DNA from: Mycobacterium noviomagense | GTDB lineage: Bacteria; Actinomycetota; Actinomycetes; Mycobacteriales; Mycobacteriaceae | DNA length: 64,000 nt | Direction: 5' to 3' | Assembly (NCBI RefSeq): GCF_010731635.1 | Contig: NZ_AP022583.1 | Location: 434,001 to 498,000, forward strand | Shown here: positions 37,212-50,131 of the stretch, piece by piece | Numbering within the stretch: the stretch's first letter is position 1 | How the letters are laid out: each line of letters starts with the position of its first letter | Position numbers and translations under genes: made by a program | Notes under the pieces: generated by a model | What the model was told of the DNA's origin: nothing | The model's input: only the letters and a program-made list of their open reading frames with translations | Databases searched by the model: none

Positions 37212-38053
37212 AGCTCACCTGTCCTGCGAGCCGTGACAAATCGCGGTCGGCCGACGAAGTCTGATCGAGCCACCACGTCATCGAAAAGCGTTGTCGCAAG
37301 GATCATTTCGGTGGTCTGCGATGAGGTTGTGTCGTCATGCTCGACGGCAAACATGCCGCCCGGGCGCACCAAGCGCCCGGCAAGCCCAACGACGGCGGCG
37401 ATCACCGTCATCCCATCCGGTCCCCCGAACACCGCATGAGACGGATCATGTTGGGCCACTTCAGGTTCCAACGAAGCGCTATCCGGGACGTAGGGCGGGT
37501 TGGCCACGACGAGGTCGGCCGTGCCGTCGAGCTCGGAAAGCAGCCCCGGCGTGGCGACGTCGGCGCACAGCAGCTCGACCGCGCTGCCGTGGGTGTTGCG
37601 CCGCGCGTAGTCGAGGGCCGCATCGGAATCGTCGACGGCAATCACCCGCGCCGCAGGCCAGCGACGAGCCAGCGCGACTGCCAGAGCCCCCGATCCGGTG
37701 CAAAGGTCGACGATCACCGGCCGCGGGCCCAGCCGCTGGGTACTCGCCCACTCCAACATGGCCTCGGTTTCCGGACGAGGGATGAACACACCCGGGCCGA
37801 CCTGCAGTGTCACCGGCCCGAACGACACCGTACCGGTGAGATGCTGCAGCGGCACTCGCCGGGAACGCGCGGCGATCATGTCGTGGTATCGCTCGAAGAA
37901 CTGGTCGTCGGCCGAGTCGAGAAGCGCCAACCGGCCGCGCTGGACTCCGGCCAGATGCGCGGCCAGCTCCTCGGCGTCATAGCGCGCGGATTCGATGCCC
38001 GCCCGGGTGAGCACCGCCGTGGCGCAAGCGATTGCGTGTCGCAACGAGCTCAT
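37208..38053 (-). CDS. prmC: release factor glutamine methyltransferase PrmC
   Basis: Methylates the Gln of the GGQ motif in release factors. 281 residues. SAM-binding motif [14 protein letters not shown] at 115-128 and catalytic NPPY at 185-188 are intact. The ATG at 38053 overlaps the prfA stop by four bases, which couples the modifying enzyme to its substrate. Ortholog of Rv1300 (hemK). Confidence 0.95.
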   Translation of the reverse strand: MSSLRHAIACATAVLTRAGIESARYDAEELAAHLAGVQRGRLALLDSADDQFFERYHDMIAARSRRVPLQHLTGTVSFGPVTLQVGPGVFIPRPETEAMLEWASTQRLGPRPVIVDLCTGSGALAVALARRWPAARVIAVDDSDAALDYARRNTHGSAVELLCADVATPGLLSELDGTADLVVANPPYVPDSASLEPEVAQHDPSHAVFGGPDGMTVIAAVVGLAGRLVRPGGMFAVEHDDTTSSQTTEMILATTLFDDVVARSDFVGRPRFVTARRTGEL

Positions 38054-39123
38054 GCCTGCTGCAGCCGGGCCTGTCGATCGGCGGCGGCCAACGCATCAAA
38101 GAGCGCGTCGAGATCACCGTCGAGCACCTGGTCGAGGTTGTAGGCCTTGAAGCCGATGCGATGGTCGGTGATCCGGTTCTCCGGAAAGTTGTACGTGCGA
38201 ATGCGTTCGCTGCGGTCGACTGTGCGAATCTGGCTGGCCCGGTCTGCCGATGCGTCTGCCAGTGCCTGCTCCTCCATCATCGCCTGCAGCCGCGCTGCCA
38301 GTACTTGAAGGGCGCGGGTCTTGTTCTGCAACTGGGAACGCTCGTTTTGGCAGGTCACGACGATCCCGGTGGGCAGATGAGTGATCCGCACCGCCGAGTC
38401 CGTGGTGTTGACGCCCTGTCCGCCCTTTCCAGAGGACCGGTAGACGTCGATGCGCAGATCCGACTCGTCGATCTGCACCTCACCGATTTCCTCGGGTTCG
38501 GGATAGACCAGCACGCCAGCCGCCGAGGTGTGCACTCTGCCCTGCGATTCGGTCACCGGGACGCGCTGCACCCGATGCACACCGCCCTCGAACTTCAGTC
38601 GCGACCACACCCCGTCGGGCGAGTCGCCCTTGCTGGCGATCGACAACGTCGCATCTTTGTAGCCACCCAGGTCGGAGGTGGTTTCGTCCAGGACCGTCAC
38701 CGTCCAGCCGTGCCGCTCGGCGTAGCGGATGTACATCCGGGCCAGGTCGGCGGCGAACAACGCCGACTCCTCCCCGCCTTCGCCGGACTTGACTTCGAGC
38801 ACGATGTCGTCGGGATCGTGCGGATCACGAGGGGCCAACATGTCGGTGACTTGGGCGTCCAGCTCGGCCACCCGCGCTTCCAGCTCGGCGACCTCGGCGG
38901 CGAAGGACTCGTCGGAGATGGCCAGCTCGCGAGCGGTCTCCAGATCGCCGCGGGCCGACTCCAATTTGCGGTAGGCGGCGACGACCGGGGCCAGCTGCGC
39001 GAACCGGCGCCCCACTGTGCGGGCTGCCCCGGGATTGCCGTGCAGTTCTGGATCGGCCAACTGACGCTCAAGCTCAGCGTGTTCGGCGAGCAGCGCGTCG
39101 ATCGCCTGCACGCTCTGCGTCAT
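38050..39123 (-). CDS. prfA: peptide chain release factor 1
   Basis: Recognises UAA and UAG and triggers peptide release on the ribosome. 357 residues. The GGQ tripeptide is at 234-236 in [17 protein letters not shown] and the codon-recognition PVT motif at 189-191. It is followed by prmC with an ATGA overlap. 96 bp, including a strong hairpin, separate it from rpmE. Confidence 0.96.
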   Translation of the reverse strand: MTQSVQAIDALLAEHAELERQLADPELHGNPGAARTVGRRFAQLAPVVAAYRKLESARGDLETARELAISDESFAAEVAELEARVAELDAQVTDMLAPRDPHDPDDIVLEVKSGEGGEESALFAADLARMYIRYAERHGWTVTVLDETTSDLGGYKDATLSIASKGDSPDGVWSRLKFEGGVHRVQRVPVTESQGRVHTSAAGVLVYPEPEEIGEVQIDESDLRIDVYRSSGKGGQGVNTTDSAVRITHLPTGIVVTCQNERSQLQNKTRALQVLAARLQAMMEEQALADASADRASQIRTVDRSERIRTYNFPENRITDHRIGFKAYNLDQVLDGDLDALFDALAAADRQARLQQA

Positions 39124-39168
39124 GCTGAGTCCTTCCTGAAACGCGGCCGACTGCCCTGAACACGAAAC

Positions 39169-39209
39169 GACGCCCGGCCTGCGCGGAGTTCCGCGACAGT
39201 TCGGGCGTC
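39169..39209 (-). terminator. hairpin between rpmE and prfA
   Basis: GACGCCCG at 39169-39176 pairs with CGGGCGTC at 39202-39209, with an inner perfect dyad CGCGGAGTTCCGCG. On the minus strand it is followed by TTTCGTGTT. It probably terminates or attenuates the rpmE transcript ahead of prfA. Confidence 0.65.
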
Positions 39210-39219
39210 GATAAGCCAG

Positions 39220-39462
39220 CTACTTGTCGGTCTTGGCTTTCTCGTCGGTGCCGGCCTTGCGCTTGCCGTATCGCTTCTCAAAGCGAGCCACACGACCACC
39301 GCTGTCCAGGATCTTCTGCTTGCCGGTGTAGAAGGGATGGCACTGCGAGCACACCTCCACCACGATGCGACCGCTTTCCTTGGTGCTACGGGTCTGGAAG
39401 GTGTTGCCGCAGCCGCAGACCACAGTGGTCTCGACGTATTGCGGGTGAATGCCGGATTTCAT
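39220..39462 (-). CDS. rpmE: 50S ribosomal protein L31, zinc-binding (C+) type
   Basis: 80 residues. Two ATGs are adjacent; I prefer the second (39462) because its GAGG spacing is better and it gives the usual MKSGIHP start. CGCG and CSQC supply four Cys in the C+ zinc site. In mycobacteria the C+ form is replaced by a C- paralog under zinc limitation. The tail is Lys-rich ([10 protein letters not shown]). Confidence 0.95.
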   Translation of the reverse strand: MKSGIHPQYVETTVVCGCGNTFQTRSTKESGRIVVEVCSQCHPFYTGKQKILDSGGRVARFEKRYGKRKAGTDEKAKTDK

Positions 39463-39635
39463 CATGTCCTCTTCGATCGTGGCCGCCGGGTCGCCCGTAT
39501 CTGATCGGAAGTCAGACGTGAACCGGAACCCTGAGGTGTCTTGGGATCTTCGGCGGTCGATTATGCCAGCTCAACCGCCATGATCTCAAAACACTGCGAT
39601 GAGCCTAGGCATTCCCGCCTGCAAGACGACAACAG

Positions 39636-41249
39636 CTAGCCGTGGCTGACCTCATAGTGTCGATCAGCCTGGCGATCCACGACAGCGTAGATATTGCCGC
39701 GACCCACCCGGGTCCACAGCAAACCGCCCTCGGGTCTGGCGCCCAGCGCGGTCAACTGGCGCTTGAGGATCTTGTTGGTCGCCGTGGTCGGTAACCGGTC
39801 GGTGACCCACACATGCCGCGGCCACGCCTTGGGCGACAAATCGGGCTGAGCCGCCAGAAACTCGCCGAATTCCTCGGGTGTCAGCTCGGCGTTGTCTTGC
39901 AGCACAATTGCCGCCATCACCTGATCGCCCACCTGCTTGTCAGGCACGGCATAGACGGCGACGTGGTTGATCGCGGGCAGCCGCTGCAGGATCCGTTCGA
40001 TGGGCGCAGTGGTCATGTTCTCGCCGTCGACACGCAACCATTCCCCGCTGCGTCCCGCGAAGTAGATCCAGCCATCCTTGTCTCGGTACGCCAGATCGCC
40101 GGACCAGAACATGCCGTCTCGGAGCCGCGCGCCGGTGGCCTCGGGATCGTTGTAGTAGCCGGCGAACAAGCCGGCGCCGGTAGTGTTGACCAGTTCGCCG
40201 ATCGCTTCGTCGGGATTTGCCAGCGCGCCCTCGTGGTCGAAGACGGCCGGCGGGCATTCCGCGCCGGTCTCCGGGTTGTAAATGGCGACACCGGGAAACC
40301 CGCGGCCCAAAGACCCTGGCGGACAACCATCTTCGCGGGTGATGATGATCGCGCCCTCGGTAGAGCCGAAACCGTCCCACACCGTGCAGTCGAAGCGGCG
40401 GCTGAATTCGGCGATATCGCGGTCGCTGGCCTCGTTGCCGAACGCTACCCGCAGCGGGTTGTCGCGGTCGTCAGGTTGTTCGGGTGTGGCCAGCACATAT
40501 GCCAGCGGCTTGCCGACGTAGTTCATGAACGTCACCCCGTAGCGGCGCACGTCAGCGAGCAACCGTGATGCGGAGAATTTGGCCGGCACCATCGCCGCTC
40601 CGGAGCCCACCGCCACGCTCCAGCCGGCCAGCAGCGCGTTGGAGTGAAACAGCGGCATCGACAGGTAGCAGACGTCGGATGCGGTGATCTCGAACCGCTC
40701 GATCAGCGCTGAACCGGCAAAAAGCACGGTCATGTGGGTCACCTGCACCGCTTTGGGCTCACCGCTGGTGCCCGAGGTGAAGATCATCATGAACGTGTCG
40801 GTCGGCGCGACCTCACGATAAGGGGTCAGCGGGCCGGCCGAAGCCAGCAAGGCCGACCACTCGCTGCCGGCCGTGTCGAATACCCGCACGCCGGGCAACT
40901 TCAGGCCGTCGAGCAGACCGCGGTGCTCAGCGTCGGTGAGCAGGATCTGGCAGTCGGCGCGCAGGATGTCTTTTGCCAGCGCGGCTCCGCGGCGGGTGTC
41001 GTTGATTCCACAGACCACATATCCGCCCAGGGCCGCGGCCGCCATCGCGGTGAGCATCTCGGGGGTGTTACCCAATAACGCGCCGACGTGCAGCGGCCGC
41101 TCGGGGTCGGCGAGACCGATCAGGGCGGCCGCTTCAGTGGCGGCATCGGCCAGATGCTCACGCCAGCTCCACACCCGGTCGCCGTATTTGACCGCCGGGT
41201 TCTCGTCCTCGAGCCGCTGGCGAAGCAGTTGCTGGATGGTGTCGGCCAC
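39636..41249 (-). CDS. fatty-acyl-CoA/AMP synthetase, FadD1-like
   Basis: 537-residue member of the ANL adenylate-forming family. The AMP-binding P-loop motif is IFTSGTSGEPKAV. The A5 motif is GFGSTEGAIII, the A8 region is WSGDLAYRDKDGWIYFAGR, and the A10 Lys is in TATNKILKRQL. It activates a carboxylic acid, probably a fatty or sterol-derived acid, to its CoA ester. From memory the closest M. tuberculosis protein is FadD1 (Rv1750c), which lies elsewhere. In M. tuberculosis rho and rpmE are adjacent, so this gene interrupts the conserved order. Substrate cannot be told from sequence. Confidence 0.9.
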   Translation of the reverse strand: MADTIQQLLRQRLEDENPAVKYGDRVWSWREHLADAATEAAALIGLADPERPLHVGALLGNTPEMLTAMAAAALGGYVVCGINDTRRGAALAKDILRADCQILLTDAEHRGLLDGLKLPGVRVFDTAGSEWSALLASAGPLTPYREVAPTDTFMMIFTSGTSGEPKAVQVTHMTVLFAGSALIERFEITASDVCYLSMPLFHSNALLAGWSVAVGSGAAMVPAKFSASRLLADVRRYGVTFMNYVGKPLAYVLATPEQPDDRDNPLRVAFGNEASDRDIAEFSRRFDCTVWDGFGSTEGAIIITREDGCPPGSLGRGFPGVAIYNPETGAECPPAVFDHEGALANPDEAIGELVNTTGAGLFAGYYNDPEATGARLRDGMFWSGDLAYRDKDGWIYFAGRSGEWLRVDGENMTTAPIERILQRLPAINHVAVYAVPDKQVGDQVMAAIVLQDNAELTPEEFGEFLAAQPDLSPKAWPRHVWVTDRLPTTATNKILKRQLTALGARPEGGLLWTRVGRGNIYAVVDRQADRHYEVSHG

Positions 41250-41309
41250 GGCTCAACACTTTAAGCGTGGCCGGTGTGAGCGCAGTCACGCCGGTGGGCG
41301 TCGCGGCTC

Positions 41310-43106
41310 TTAGTCGGTGTCCATGCCCGGCGTTGTCTTGGAGACCTGCACCAGGAACTCGTAGTTGGTCTTGGTCTTGCGCAGCTGAGACATCAGCAAG
41401 TCGATAGCCTGATGCGAGTCCAGACCCGAGAGCAATCGGCGCAGCTTGTGCACGATGGCGAACTCGTCGGGCGACAGCAACAGCTCGTCTTTGCGGGTGC
41501 CGGACGGATTCACGTCGACGGCGGGGAAAACTCGCCGTTCAGCGATCTTGCGGTCAAGCTTGAGCTCGGCGTTGCCGGTGCCCTTGAACTCCTCGAAGAT
41601 CACGGTGTCGCCCTGTGACCCGGTCTCGACCATCGCGGTCGCGATCACCGTCAGCGAGCCGCCTTCCTCGATGTTCCGGGCGGCACCGAGGAACCGCTTC
41701 GGCGGGTATAGCGCCGTGGAGTCGACACCGCCGGACAGGATGCGGCCCGACGCCGGGGAGGCATTGTTGTAGGCACGTCCGAGCCGGGTGATCGAGTCAA
41801 GCAACACCACGACGTCCTGGCCTTGCTCGACGAGCCGCTTCGCCCGCTCGATCGCCAGTTCAGCGACCGTGGTGTGGTCTGACGGCGGGCGATCGAAGGT
41901 CGAGGCAATCACCTCGCCCTTGACCGAACGCTGCATATCGGTGACCTCTTCCGGTCGTTCGTCGACCAGAACGACCATCAGGTGGCACTCGGGATTGTTC
42001 TTGGCGATCGCGTTGGCGATGTCCTTGAGGATGGTCGTCTTACCGGCCTTAGGCGGCGACACGATCAGCGCACGCTGGCCCTTACCGATCGGCATGATCA
42101 GGTCGATGACCCGGGTGGTCAGCTTCTCTGTGCTGGTTTCCAGGCGCAGCCGCTGATTGGGGTACAGCGGCGTCAGTTTGCCGAAGTCGGGGCGCTTCTT
42201 GGCGTCCTCGACCGGGCCGCCGTTGACGCTGTCCAGGCGTACCAGTGGATTGAACTTCTGCCGCTGGTTGGGCTGCTCGCCCTCGCGGGGCACTCGGACG
42301 GCACCGGTGACGGCGTCGCCACGGCGCAAGCCGTTTTTGCGCACCATGTTCATCGACACGTAGACGTCGTGAGGCCCGGCCAGGTAACCGGATGTCCGTA
42401 CGAACGCGTAATTGTCGAGAACGTCAAGGATGCCGGCCACGGGTTGGACGACGTCGTCTTCGCGCAGTTCGGCTTCGGCACCGTCACCTGCGCGCTCGCC
42501 GCGACGCCTGCGGTCGCGGAACCGGCGTCCGCGGCGGCCTTGCCGACCCTCCCCGTCGTCGTCGCTGCGGCTTTGTTGCCCGTCCGGGCCCTGCTGATCG
42601 GTTTCTTCGCCGGGTTTCTCGGTCTGCTCCGGTTTCGTGTCCTGTTGGCCGGTGTCGGCCTGCGCCTGTGCCTTACCGCTTTGCGTGTCGGTCACAGTGG
42701 CAGTAGGTGATCCGGCCTCTCGCGCGGCGGTGCGTCGCTCTCGACGCGACGTCTCGGCAGCGTTCGACTCACGCGGCGCTTCGCTGCCCGCGTCGGTCGT
42801 ACTGTTATCGGCACTCTCGGCGGCTTGGCCGCCGTTGGATGGCCTGCCGTTTGCCTGGCCGTGAATTTCTCGAATCGCGGCGATCAATTCGTTTTTGCGC
42901 ATGCTCGACGTTCCCTTGACGCCGGCTCGATTGGCCAGCGCGCGCAACTCGGGCAGCACCATCGTGGACAGCGAGCCGTCTGGCAAGTCGATGTCTACCG
43001 CCGCGGCGCCTGCAGCGGAGGGCGCAGAAGTACCTGAGCTCACGGAATTTGACAGCTTGTCGTCATTGGTGCTGTCGCCCGCCGTGATGAGGTCCGTATC
43101 AGTCAC
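41310..43106 (-). CDS. rho: transcription termination factor Rho
   Basis: 598 residues from GTG 43106, chosen because AAGAAAGGA lies upstream and VTDTDLITAG matches the M. tuberculosis start; the open frame continues to 43157. The N-terminal helix domain (MVLPELRALANRAGVKGTS) is followed by a long low-complexity Arg/Asp/Gly/Gln-rich insertion typical of actinobacterial Rho, then the RNA-binding and RecA-like domains (Walker A SPPKAGKTT; Q-loop and R-loop regions intact). It is separated from thrB by 269 bp, so it has its own promoter and possible autoregulation there. Confidence 0.96.
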   Translation of the reverse strand: MTDTDLITAGDSTNDDKLSNSVSSGTSAPSAAGAAAVDIDLPDGSLSTMVLPELRALANRAGVKGTSSMRKNELIAAIREIHGQANGRPSNGGQAAESADNSTTDAGSEAPRESNAAETSRRERRTAAREAGSPTATVTDTQSGKAQAQADTGQQDTKPEQTEKPGEETDQQGPDGQQSRSDDDGEGRQGRRGRRFRDRRRRGERAGDGAEAELREDDVVQPVAGILDVLDNYAFVRTSGYLAGPHDVYVSMNMVRKNGLRRGDAVTGAVRVPREGEQPNQRQKFNPLVRLDSVNGGPVEDAKKRPDFGKLTPLYPNQRLRLETSTEKLTTRVIDLIMPIGKGQRALIVSPPKAGKTTILKDIANAIAKNNPECHLMVVLVDERPEEVTDMQRSVKGEVIASTFDRPPSDHTTVAELAIERAKRLVEQGQDVVVLLDSITRLGRAYNNASPASGRILSGGVDSTALYPPKRFLGAARNIEEGGSLTVIATAMVETGSQGDTVIFEEFKGTGNAELKLDRKIAERRVFPAVDVNPSGTRKDELLLSPDEFAIVHKLRRLLSGLDSHQAIDLLMSQLRKTKTNYEFLVQVSKTTPGMDTD

Positions 43107-43375
43107 GGATTTCCTTTCTTCCCCCGCCGATTGCGTCAAGCGAGGGGTTCGTTGCACTCAGCCAAATACCGAGTGCGTCCAACCATCAACTCGGCAACGG
43201 TGATCGCCTGGATTGGCGGCGTAGATGGCGAACCATCGTCCACGAGAAGAATTTGGTGGTTGTCCTAGTGGCAAGACAGTATCGATGCAGATGCAGATGC
43301 TGCGATTGCTGGACGGCTCCGAGGATAGCCCGGTTCGGGGCCGGAAGCAAGAAACCCCTCCTCCGACGGTGTGGA

Positions 43376-45466
<2,091 letters not shown>

Positions 45467-45470
<4 letters not shown>

Positions 45471-46792
45471 TCGCTGTTTCCTTCCAGTCGCAGCACGCTC
45501 GCCACACGGTGAACCGCATCCAGGCCTTCAAGCGCGGCAACTGTTTCCGAGAGCGCGGCGTCGGTGGCCCGGTGGGTGATCACGACAATGCGAGCTGCCA
45601 CCCGTTGGCCCCCCTCGTCGGCCACGCCTTCCTGGCGCATCTCAGCGATGCTCACATCGCGCTTCGCGAACTCCGCTGCGAGCAAGGACAAGACCCCCGG
45701 CTCGTCGGCGACATACATGTTGACGTAGTAGCGGGTCGAGACCATCCCAATCGGCAGAACCGGCAGCTTCGCGTACCGGGACTCCCGCGGCCCGCGGCTA
45801 CGCATCACCCGGTTGCGGGCGGCCATCACCAAATCACCGGTCACCGCTGACGCCGTCGGCGCCCCGCCGGCACCCTGGCCGTAGAACATCAGCCGCCCCG
45901 CCGCCTTCGCCTCCACCACCACGGCGTTGAAGGCGCCGTTCACTGCCGCAAGTGGATGCTTCAACGGCACCAGCGCCGGATAGACACGGGCCGAAACCCG
46001 TTGCTGTCCCTCGTCGTCGGTGACGCGCTCGCAGATCGACAGCAGTTTGATCGTGCAGCCGAGAGCCTTTGCCGACGCGAAGTCCGCCGGGGTGATCTTC
46101 GTGATGCCTTCCCGGTAGACGTCGTCGGCGGTCACCCGGGTGTGAAAGGCAATTGACGCCAGGATCGCCGCCTTGGCTGCGGCGTCGTAGCCCTCGACGT
46201 CGGCGGTAGGATCGGCCTCGGCGTAGCCAAGCGCGCTCGCATCGGCCAGTGCTGTCTCGTAATCGACGCCGGTGCTGGCCATTTGGGAAAGGATGTAGTT
46301 CGTTGTGCCGTTGACGATGCCGGCCACCCGTAGCACCGTGTCGCCGGCCAGCGACTGGGTCAGTGGACGGATAACGGGAATAGCACCGGCGACCGCGGCT
46401 TCGAAATACAGGTCGACATGGGCGCTTTCGGCGGCTTGTGCCAATTCTCCGGTGGAGACCGACAGCAAGGCTTTGTTCGCGGTGACGACGGACTTGCCGT
46501 TCTCCAGTGCCGACAGGATCGCCTTGCGGGCCGGTTCTACCGGGCCCATGACTTCGATGACGATGTCGACGTCGTCGCGGGACACCAGTTCTTCGATGTT
46601 ATCGGTGAGCAATTCGACGGGCACACCGCGGTCGGCGACGACCCGCCGGACACCGACGCCGCGCAGCGCTAACGGCGCGCCGATTCGGGCCGCGAGGTCT
46701 TCGGCGCTGTCTTCGATGATGCGGACAACTTCGCTGCCGACGTTGCCCAAGCCGAGCACGGCTACGCCGACGGATTTTTCCTCACCGAACAC
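45467..46792 (-). CDS. hom: homoserine dehydrogenase
   Basis: Reduces aspartate semialdehyde to homoserine. 441 residues: Rossmann N-terminus ([18 protein letters not shown]), catalytic domain with [19 protein letters not shown], and a C-terminal ACT domain (about residues 350-435: [22 protein letters not shown]) for feedback control by threonine. Three bases after the lysA stop. Called thrA in M. tuberculosis (Rv1294). Confidence 0.96.
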
Positions 46793-46795
46793 CGC

Positions 46796-48214
46796 TCACC
46801 TCACTTCCAAGCTCAGTAGATCGTCTATTGTCTCCCGCCGCAGGATCAGCCGGCTTTTTCCGTCGCGGACCGCCACCACCGCCGGCCGACCCACCATGTT
46901 GTAGCGACTCGACAGCGCATAGCAGTAGGCGCCGGTGGCAGCCAATCCCACCAGGTCGCCCGGCTGTAGGTCTGCCGGTACCCAGGCGTCCCGGACGACG
47001 ACGTCCCCGCTCTCGCAATGCTTTCCCACGACCCGGGCGGCTACCGCCGGGGCGTCGCTGCGTCTGGAGACCAGCCGAACGTCATACTGCGCACCGTAGA
47101 GCGCGGTGCGGATATTGTCGCTCATGCCGCCGTCGACGCTGACGTAGCGGCGCTGCGCCGTGGCGCTCACGTCGACGTCCTTAACGGTGCCCACTTCATA
47201 GAGCGTGATGGTTCCGGGCCCGGCGATCGCCCGGCCCGGCTCCACCACCAGTCTCGGCGGAGGAAGACCGACTGCCGCCGACTCGTTGCGCACAATGGTG
47301 TCGAGCTTGGTCGCGAAATCCCGCATCGGTAGCGGATCATCTTCTGCCAGATACGAGATGCCCATACCGCCGCCGAGGTCGACGGTGACGATGTCCGCCG
47401 TTTTGTCAGCACCGAACTCGGTGACGACCTCGTGCAGCAGGCCGATGACGCGCTGCGCCGCGAGCTCGAACCCGGCGACGTCCAAGATTTGCGAGCCGAT
47501 GTGGCTGTGTAGGCCGACCAGCCGGAGGTTTTGGGTAGCCAACACCCGTCCGATCGCGGACATGGCGGCGCCGCTGGACACCGACAATCCGAATTTCTGG
47601 TCTTCGTGTGCGGTCGAGATGAATTCGTGGGTGTGCGCTTCGACGCCGACGGTGAGCCGGACCAGGACAGCTTGGACGACGCCGGCCTCGGCGGCGATCG
47701 CGTCGAGCCGTTCGATCTCTGTCATCGAGTCCAGCACGACATGACCGACTCCGGCTTTGACAACCGCGGTCAACTCGGCGACCGATTTGTTGTTGCCGTG
47801 AAAGGTGATCCGCTCAGCGGGAAATTGCGCGTGCAACGCGACGGCGAACTCGCCGCCGGTGCACACGTCGAGAGAGAGCCCTTCCTCGTTGATCCACCGC
47901 GCGATCTCGCTGCAGAGAAACGCTTTGGCCGCATAGTGCACGTTGTGACCGCCGCCGAAGGCCGCCACGATGTCGCGGCAGCGCGAGCGGAAGTCGTCTT
48001 CGTCGATGACGAACAGCGGCGTGCCGTACTCGTGAGCGAGCTCGCTCACGGAAACGCCGGCGATCGCCACCACGCCATCGTTTCCGCGAACAGCATTGCG
48101 GGGCCAGACATTCGGCGCCAAGCGCAAAAGCTTTTCGGGGGTCTGCGGCCGCGGCGGACTACCGCTGAGGTAGATGTCTTCCGCGTACCCGTGGCCAGAC
48201 GGATGGGCGTTCAC
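46796..48214 (-). CDS. lysA: diaminopimelate decarboxylase
   Basis: PLP enzyme making lysine from meso-diaminopimelate. I chose GTG 48214, which overlaps the argS stop (GTGA), giving 472 residues. That is about 25 longer at the N-terminus than Rv1293, so a later start is possible. PLP lysine K97 is in HYAAKAFLC; other motifs are [18 protein letters not shown] and the CESGD active-site Cys at the dimer interface. First of the lysA-hom-thrC-thrB block. Confidence 0.95.
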   Translation of the reverse strand: MNAHPSGHGYAEDIYLSGSPPRPQTPEKLLRLAPNVWPRNAVRGNDGVVAIAGVSVSELAHEYGTPLFVIDEDDFRSRCRDIVAAFGGGHNVHYAAKAFLCSEIARWINEEGLSLDVCTGGEFAVALHAQFPAERITFHGNNKSVAELTAVVKAGVGHVVLDSMTEIERLDAIAAEAGVVQAVLVRLTVGVEAHTHEFISTAHEDQKFGLSVSSGAAMSAIGRVLATQNLRLVGLHSHIGSQILDVAGFELAAQRVIGLLHEVVTEFGADKTADIVTVDLGGGMGISYLAEDDPLPMRDFATKLDTIVRNESAAVGLPPPRLVVEPGRAIAGPGTITLYEVGTVKDVDVSATAQRRYVSVDGGMSDNIRTALYGAQYDVRLVSRRSDAPAVAARVVGKHCESGDVVVRDAWVPADLQPGDLVGLAATGAYCYALSSRYNMVGRPAVVAVRDGKSRLILRRETIDDLLSLEVR

Positions 48215-49863
48215 ATCCGCTCCGGCGCGGTTACTCCGAGGATGCCCAACCCGTTGGCGATCACCTGGCGGGTGGCCTGGCACAGTGCGAGTCGCGCCGT
48301 GTGCAGCTGGTTGGGTTGCTCGTCGCCTTGCGGCAACACCCGGCACGAGTCGTAGAACCGGTGATAGTCACCGGCGAGATCTTCCAGGTACCGGCAGACT
48401 CGGTGTGGTTCACGAAGGGAGGCAGCCGCTTTCAGCACCCGAGGAAACTCACCCAGGTTGCGGATCAGCGTGCCTTCCTTGTCGTGTATGAGTACGTCAA
48501 GGTGCCCTGTGTCGGGAATCAGTCCCAGCTCAGCTGCGTTGCGCGCCAGCGCCGAGAGCCGAGCATGCGCGTATTGCACGTAATAGACGGGATTCTCGTT
48601 TGAGGCGGACGACCACAGCGCCAGGTCGATGTCGATCGGGGTGTCGACCGACGAGCGGATCAAGCTGTAGCGTGCGGCGTCGACGCCGATGGCTTCGACC
48701 AGGTCGTCGAGCGTCAGCACGTTGCCGGCGCGCTTGCTCATCCGGACCGGCTGGCCGTCGCGGACCAGGTTGACCATTTGGCCGATAAGCACCTCGACGG
48801 TGGCCGGGTCGTCGCCGAATGCGGCGGCCGCGGCTTTGAGTCGCGCGATGTAGCCATGATGGTCGGCGCCAAGCATGTAAATGCACAAGTCGAAGCCGCG
48901 CTGCCGCTTGTCCAAGTAATACGCGAGGTCACCGGCGATGTAGGCCGGCTGGCCGTCGCTTTTGATGACGACGCGGTCCTTGTCGTCACCGAAAGCGCTG
49001 GAGCGCAACCACGTTGCGCCATCCTTTTCGTAGACGTTGCCGTTTTGGCGCAGCTGTTCGATCGCCTGGTTCACCCGGCCGCTGGTGTGCATCGACTCTT
49101 CGTGGGTGTAGACGTCGAAGTCGGTGCGAAAGTCGTGCAGCGACTGCTTGATGTGGGTGAACATCAACTCGACTCCGATGCGTCGGAACGTTTCCCGCAT
49201 TTCGGCGTCGGGCAGGTTGAGAGCGTCGGGCGCCTGCCCAAGAACCTGTGCGGCGATATCGGCGATGTAGGCGCCCGCGTAGCCGTCGGGCGGTGTGGGT
49301 TCGCCCTTGGCGGCGGCGATCAGCGAGCTGGTGAACCGGTCGATCTGGGCGCCGTGGTCGTTGAAGTAGTACTCGCGCACCACTTTTGCGCCCTGCGATG
49401 ACAGCAGCCGGCCGAGTGCGTCGCCCACCGCGGCCCACCGGGTGCCGCCGATGTGGATCGGCCCGGTTGGATTGGCCGAGACGAATTCGAGGTTGATCTT
49501 GTGCCCCGCCAGGGCATCGGAGTGCCCGTAGTGCTCGCCGGCGTCGATGACGTTGTTGATGATGACGCCCTGCGCCGACGCGTCCAGGCGCATGTTGATG
49601 AAGCCGGGTCCGGCGACCTCGGCCGAGGCGATCCCGTCGGCCCGGGCCAGCGCCTCGGTGAGCCACCCGGCCAGCTCACGTGGATTGACACCGACTTTTT
49701 TGCCCAGTTGCAGCGCCAAGTTGCTGGCGTAATCGCCGTGCTCGGGGTTGCGGGGCCGCTCGACGGTGACCGTTGCTGGCAATGCAGACGCGTCGAGGCC
49801 ACGCTCGGTCAGCACCGCGGCGGCGGTGGTGCTGAGCAGCTCGGCCAGGTCGGCGGGGGTCAC
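48211..49863 (-). CDS. argS: arginyl-tRNA synthetase
   Basis: Class Ia synthetase of 550 residues. The HIGH-type motif is [14 protein letters not shown] and the KMSKS equivalent is RMSKRAGN. The C-terminal DALR domain has [19 protein letters not shown] start at 49863. Its cognate tRNA-Arg(CCG) gene lies 112 bp away on the opposite strand, the same arrangement as in M. tuberculosis (argV beside argS). Confidence 0.96.
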   Translation of the reverse strand: MTPADLAELLSTTAAAVLTERGLDASALPATVTVERPRNPEHGDYASNLALQLGKKVGVNPRELAGWLTEALARADGIASAEVAGPGFINMRLDASAQGVIINNVIDAGEHYGHSDALAGHKINLEFVSANPTGPIHIGGTRWAAVGDALGRLLSSQGAKVVREYYFNDHGAQIDRFTSSLIAAAKGEPTPPDGYAGAYIADIAAQVLGQAPDALNLPDAEMRETFRRIGVELMFTHIKQSLHDFRTDFDVYTHEESMHTSGRVNQAIEQLRQNGNVYEKDGATWLRSSAFGDDKDRVVIKSDGQPAYIAGDLAYYLDKRQRGFDLCIYMLGADHHGYIARLKAAAAAFGDDPATVEVLIGQMVNLVRDGQPVRMSKRAGNVLTLDDLVEAIGVDAARYSLIRSSVDTPIDIDLALWSSASNENPVYYVQYAHARLSALARNAAELGLIPDTGHLDVLIHDKEGTLIRNLGEFPRVLKAAASLREPHRVCRYLEDLAGDYHRFYDSCRVLPQGDEQPNQLHTARLALCQATRQVIANGLGILGVTAPERM

Positions 49864-49975
49864 GAAGGTCCATCCTATGGTCTTCGGTGGTCACGACCCG
49901 AATCCGCCCGGCGCCCGGCCGCTGCCGGGATGCGCTACTCTGGCGGAGCCCGATGGCGCAGCATTCCGAGTATGC

Positions 49976-50051
49976 GCCCCCGTAGCTCAGGGGATAGAGC
50001 GTCTGCCTCCGGAGCAGAAGGCCGCAGGTTCGAATCCTGCCGGGGGCACCA
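49976..50051 (+). tRNA. argV: tRNA-Arg (anticodon CCG), CCA encoded
   Basis: Acceptor stem GCCCCCG pairs with CGGGGGC, followed by A and an encoded CCA. The anticodon stem TCTGC/GCAGA closes the loop CTCCGGA, anticodon CCG, which reads CGG codons. The T loop TTCGAAT is standard. 76 nt. Confidence 0.97.
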
Positions 50052-50131
50052 GCTGAAACGCCCCGTTACCTGCTCCGATGCTTGCCATGCGCTCATCGGT
50101 CGCGATGCCAGGCGAACGCGGCTCCAATCCG

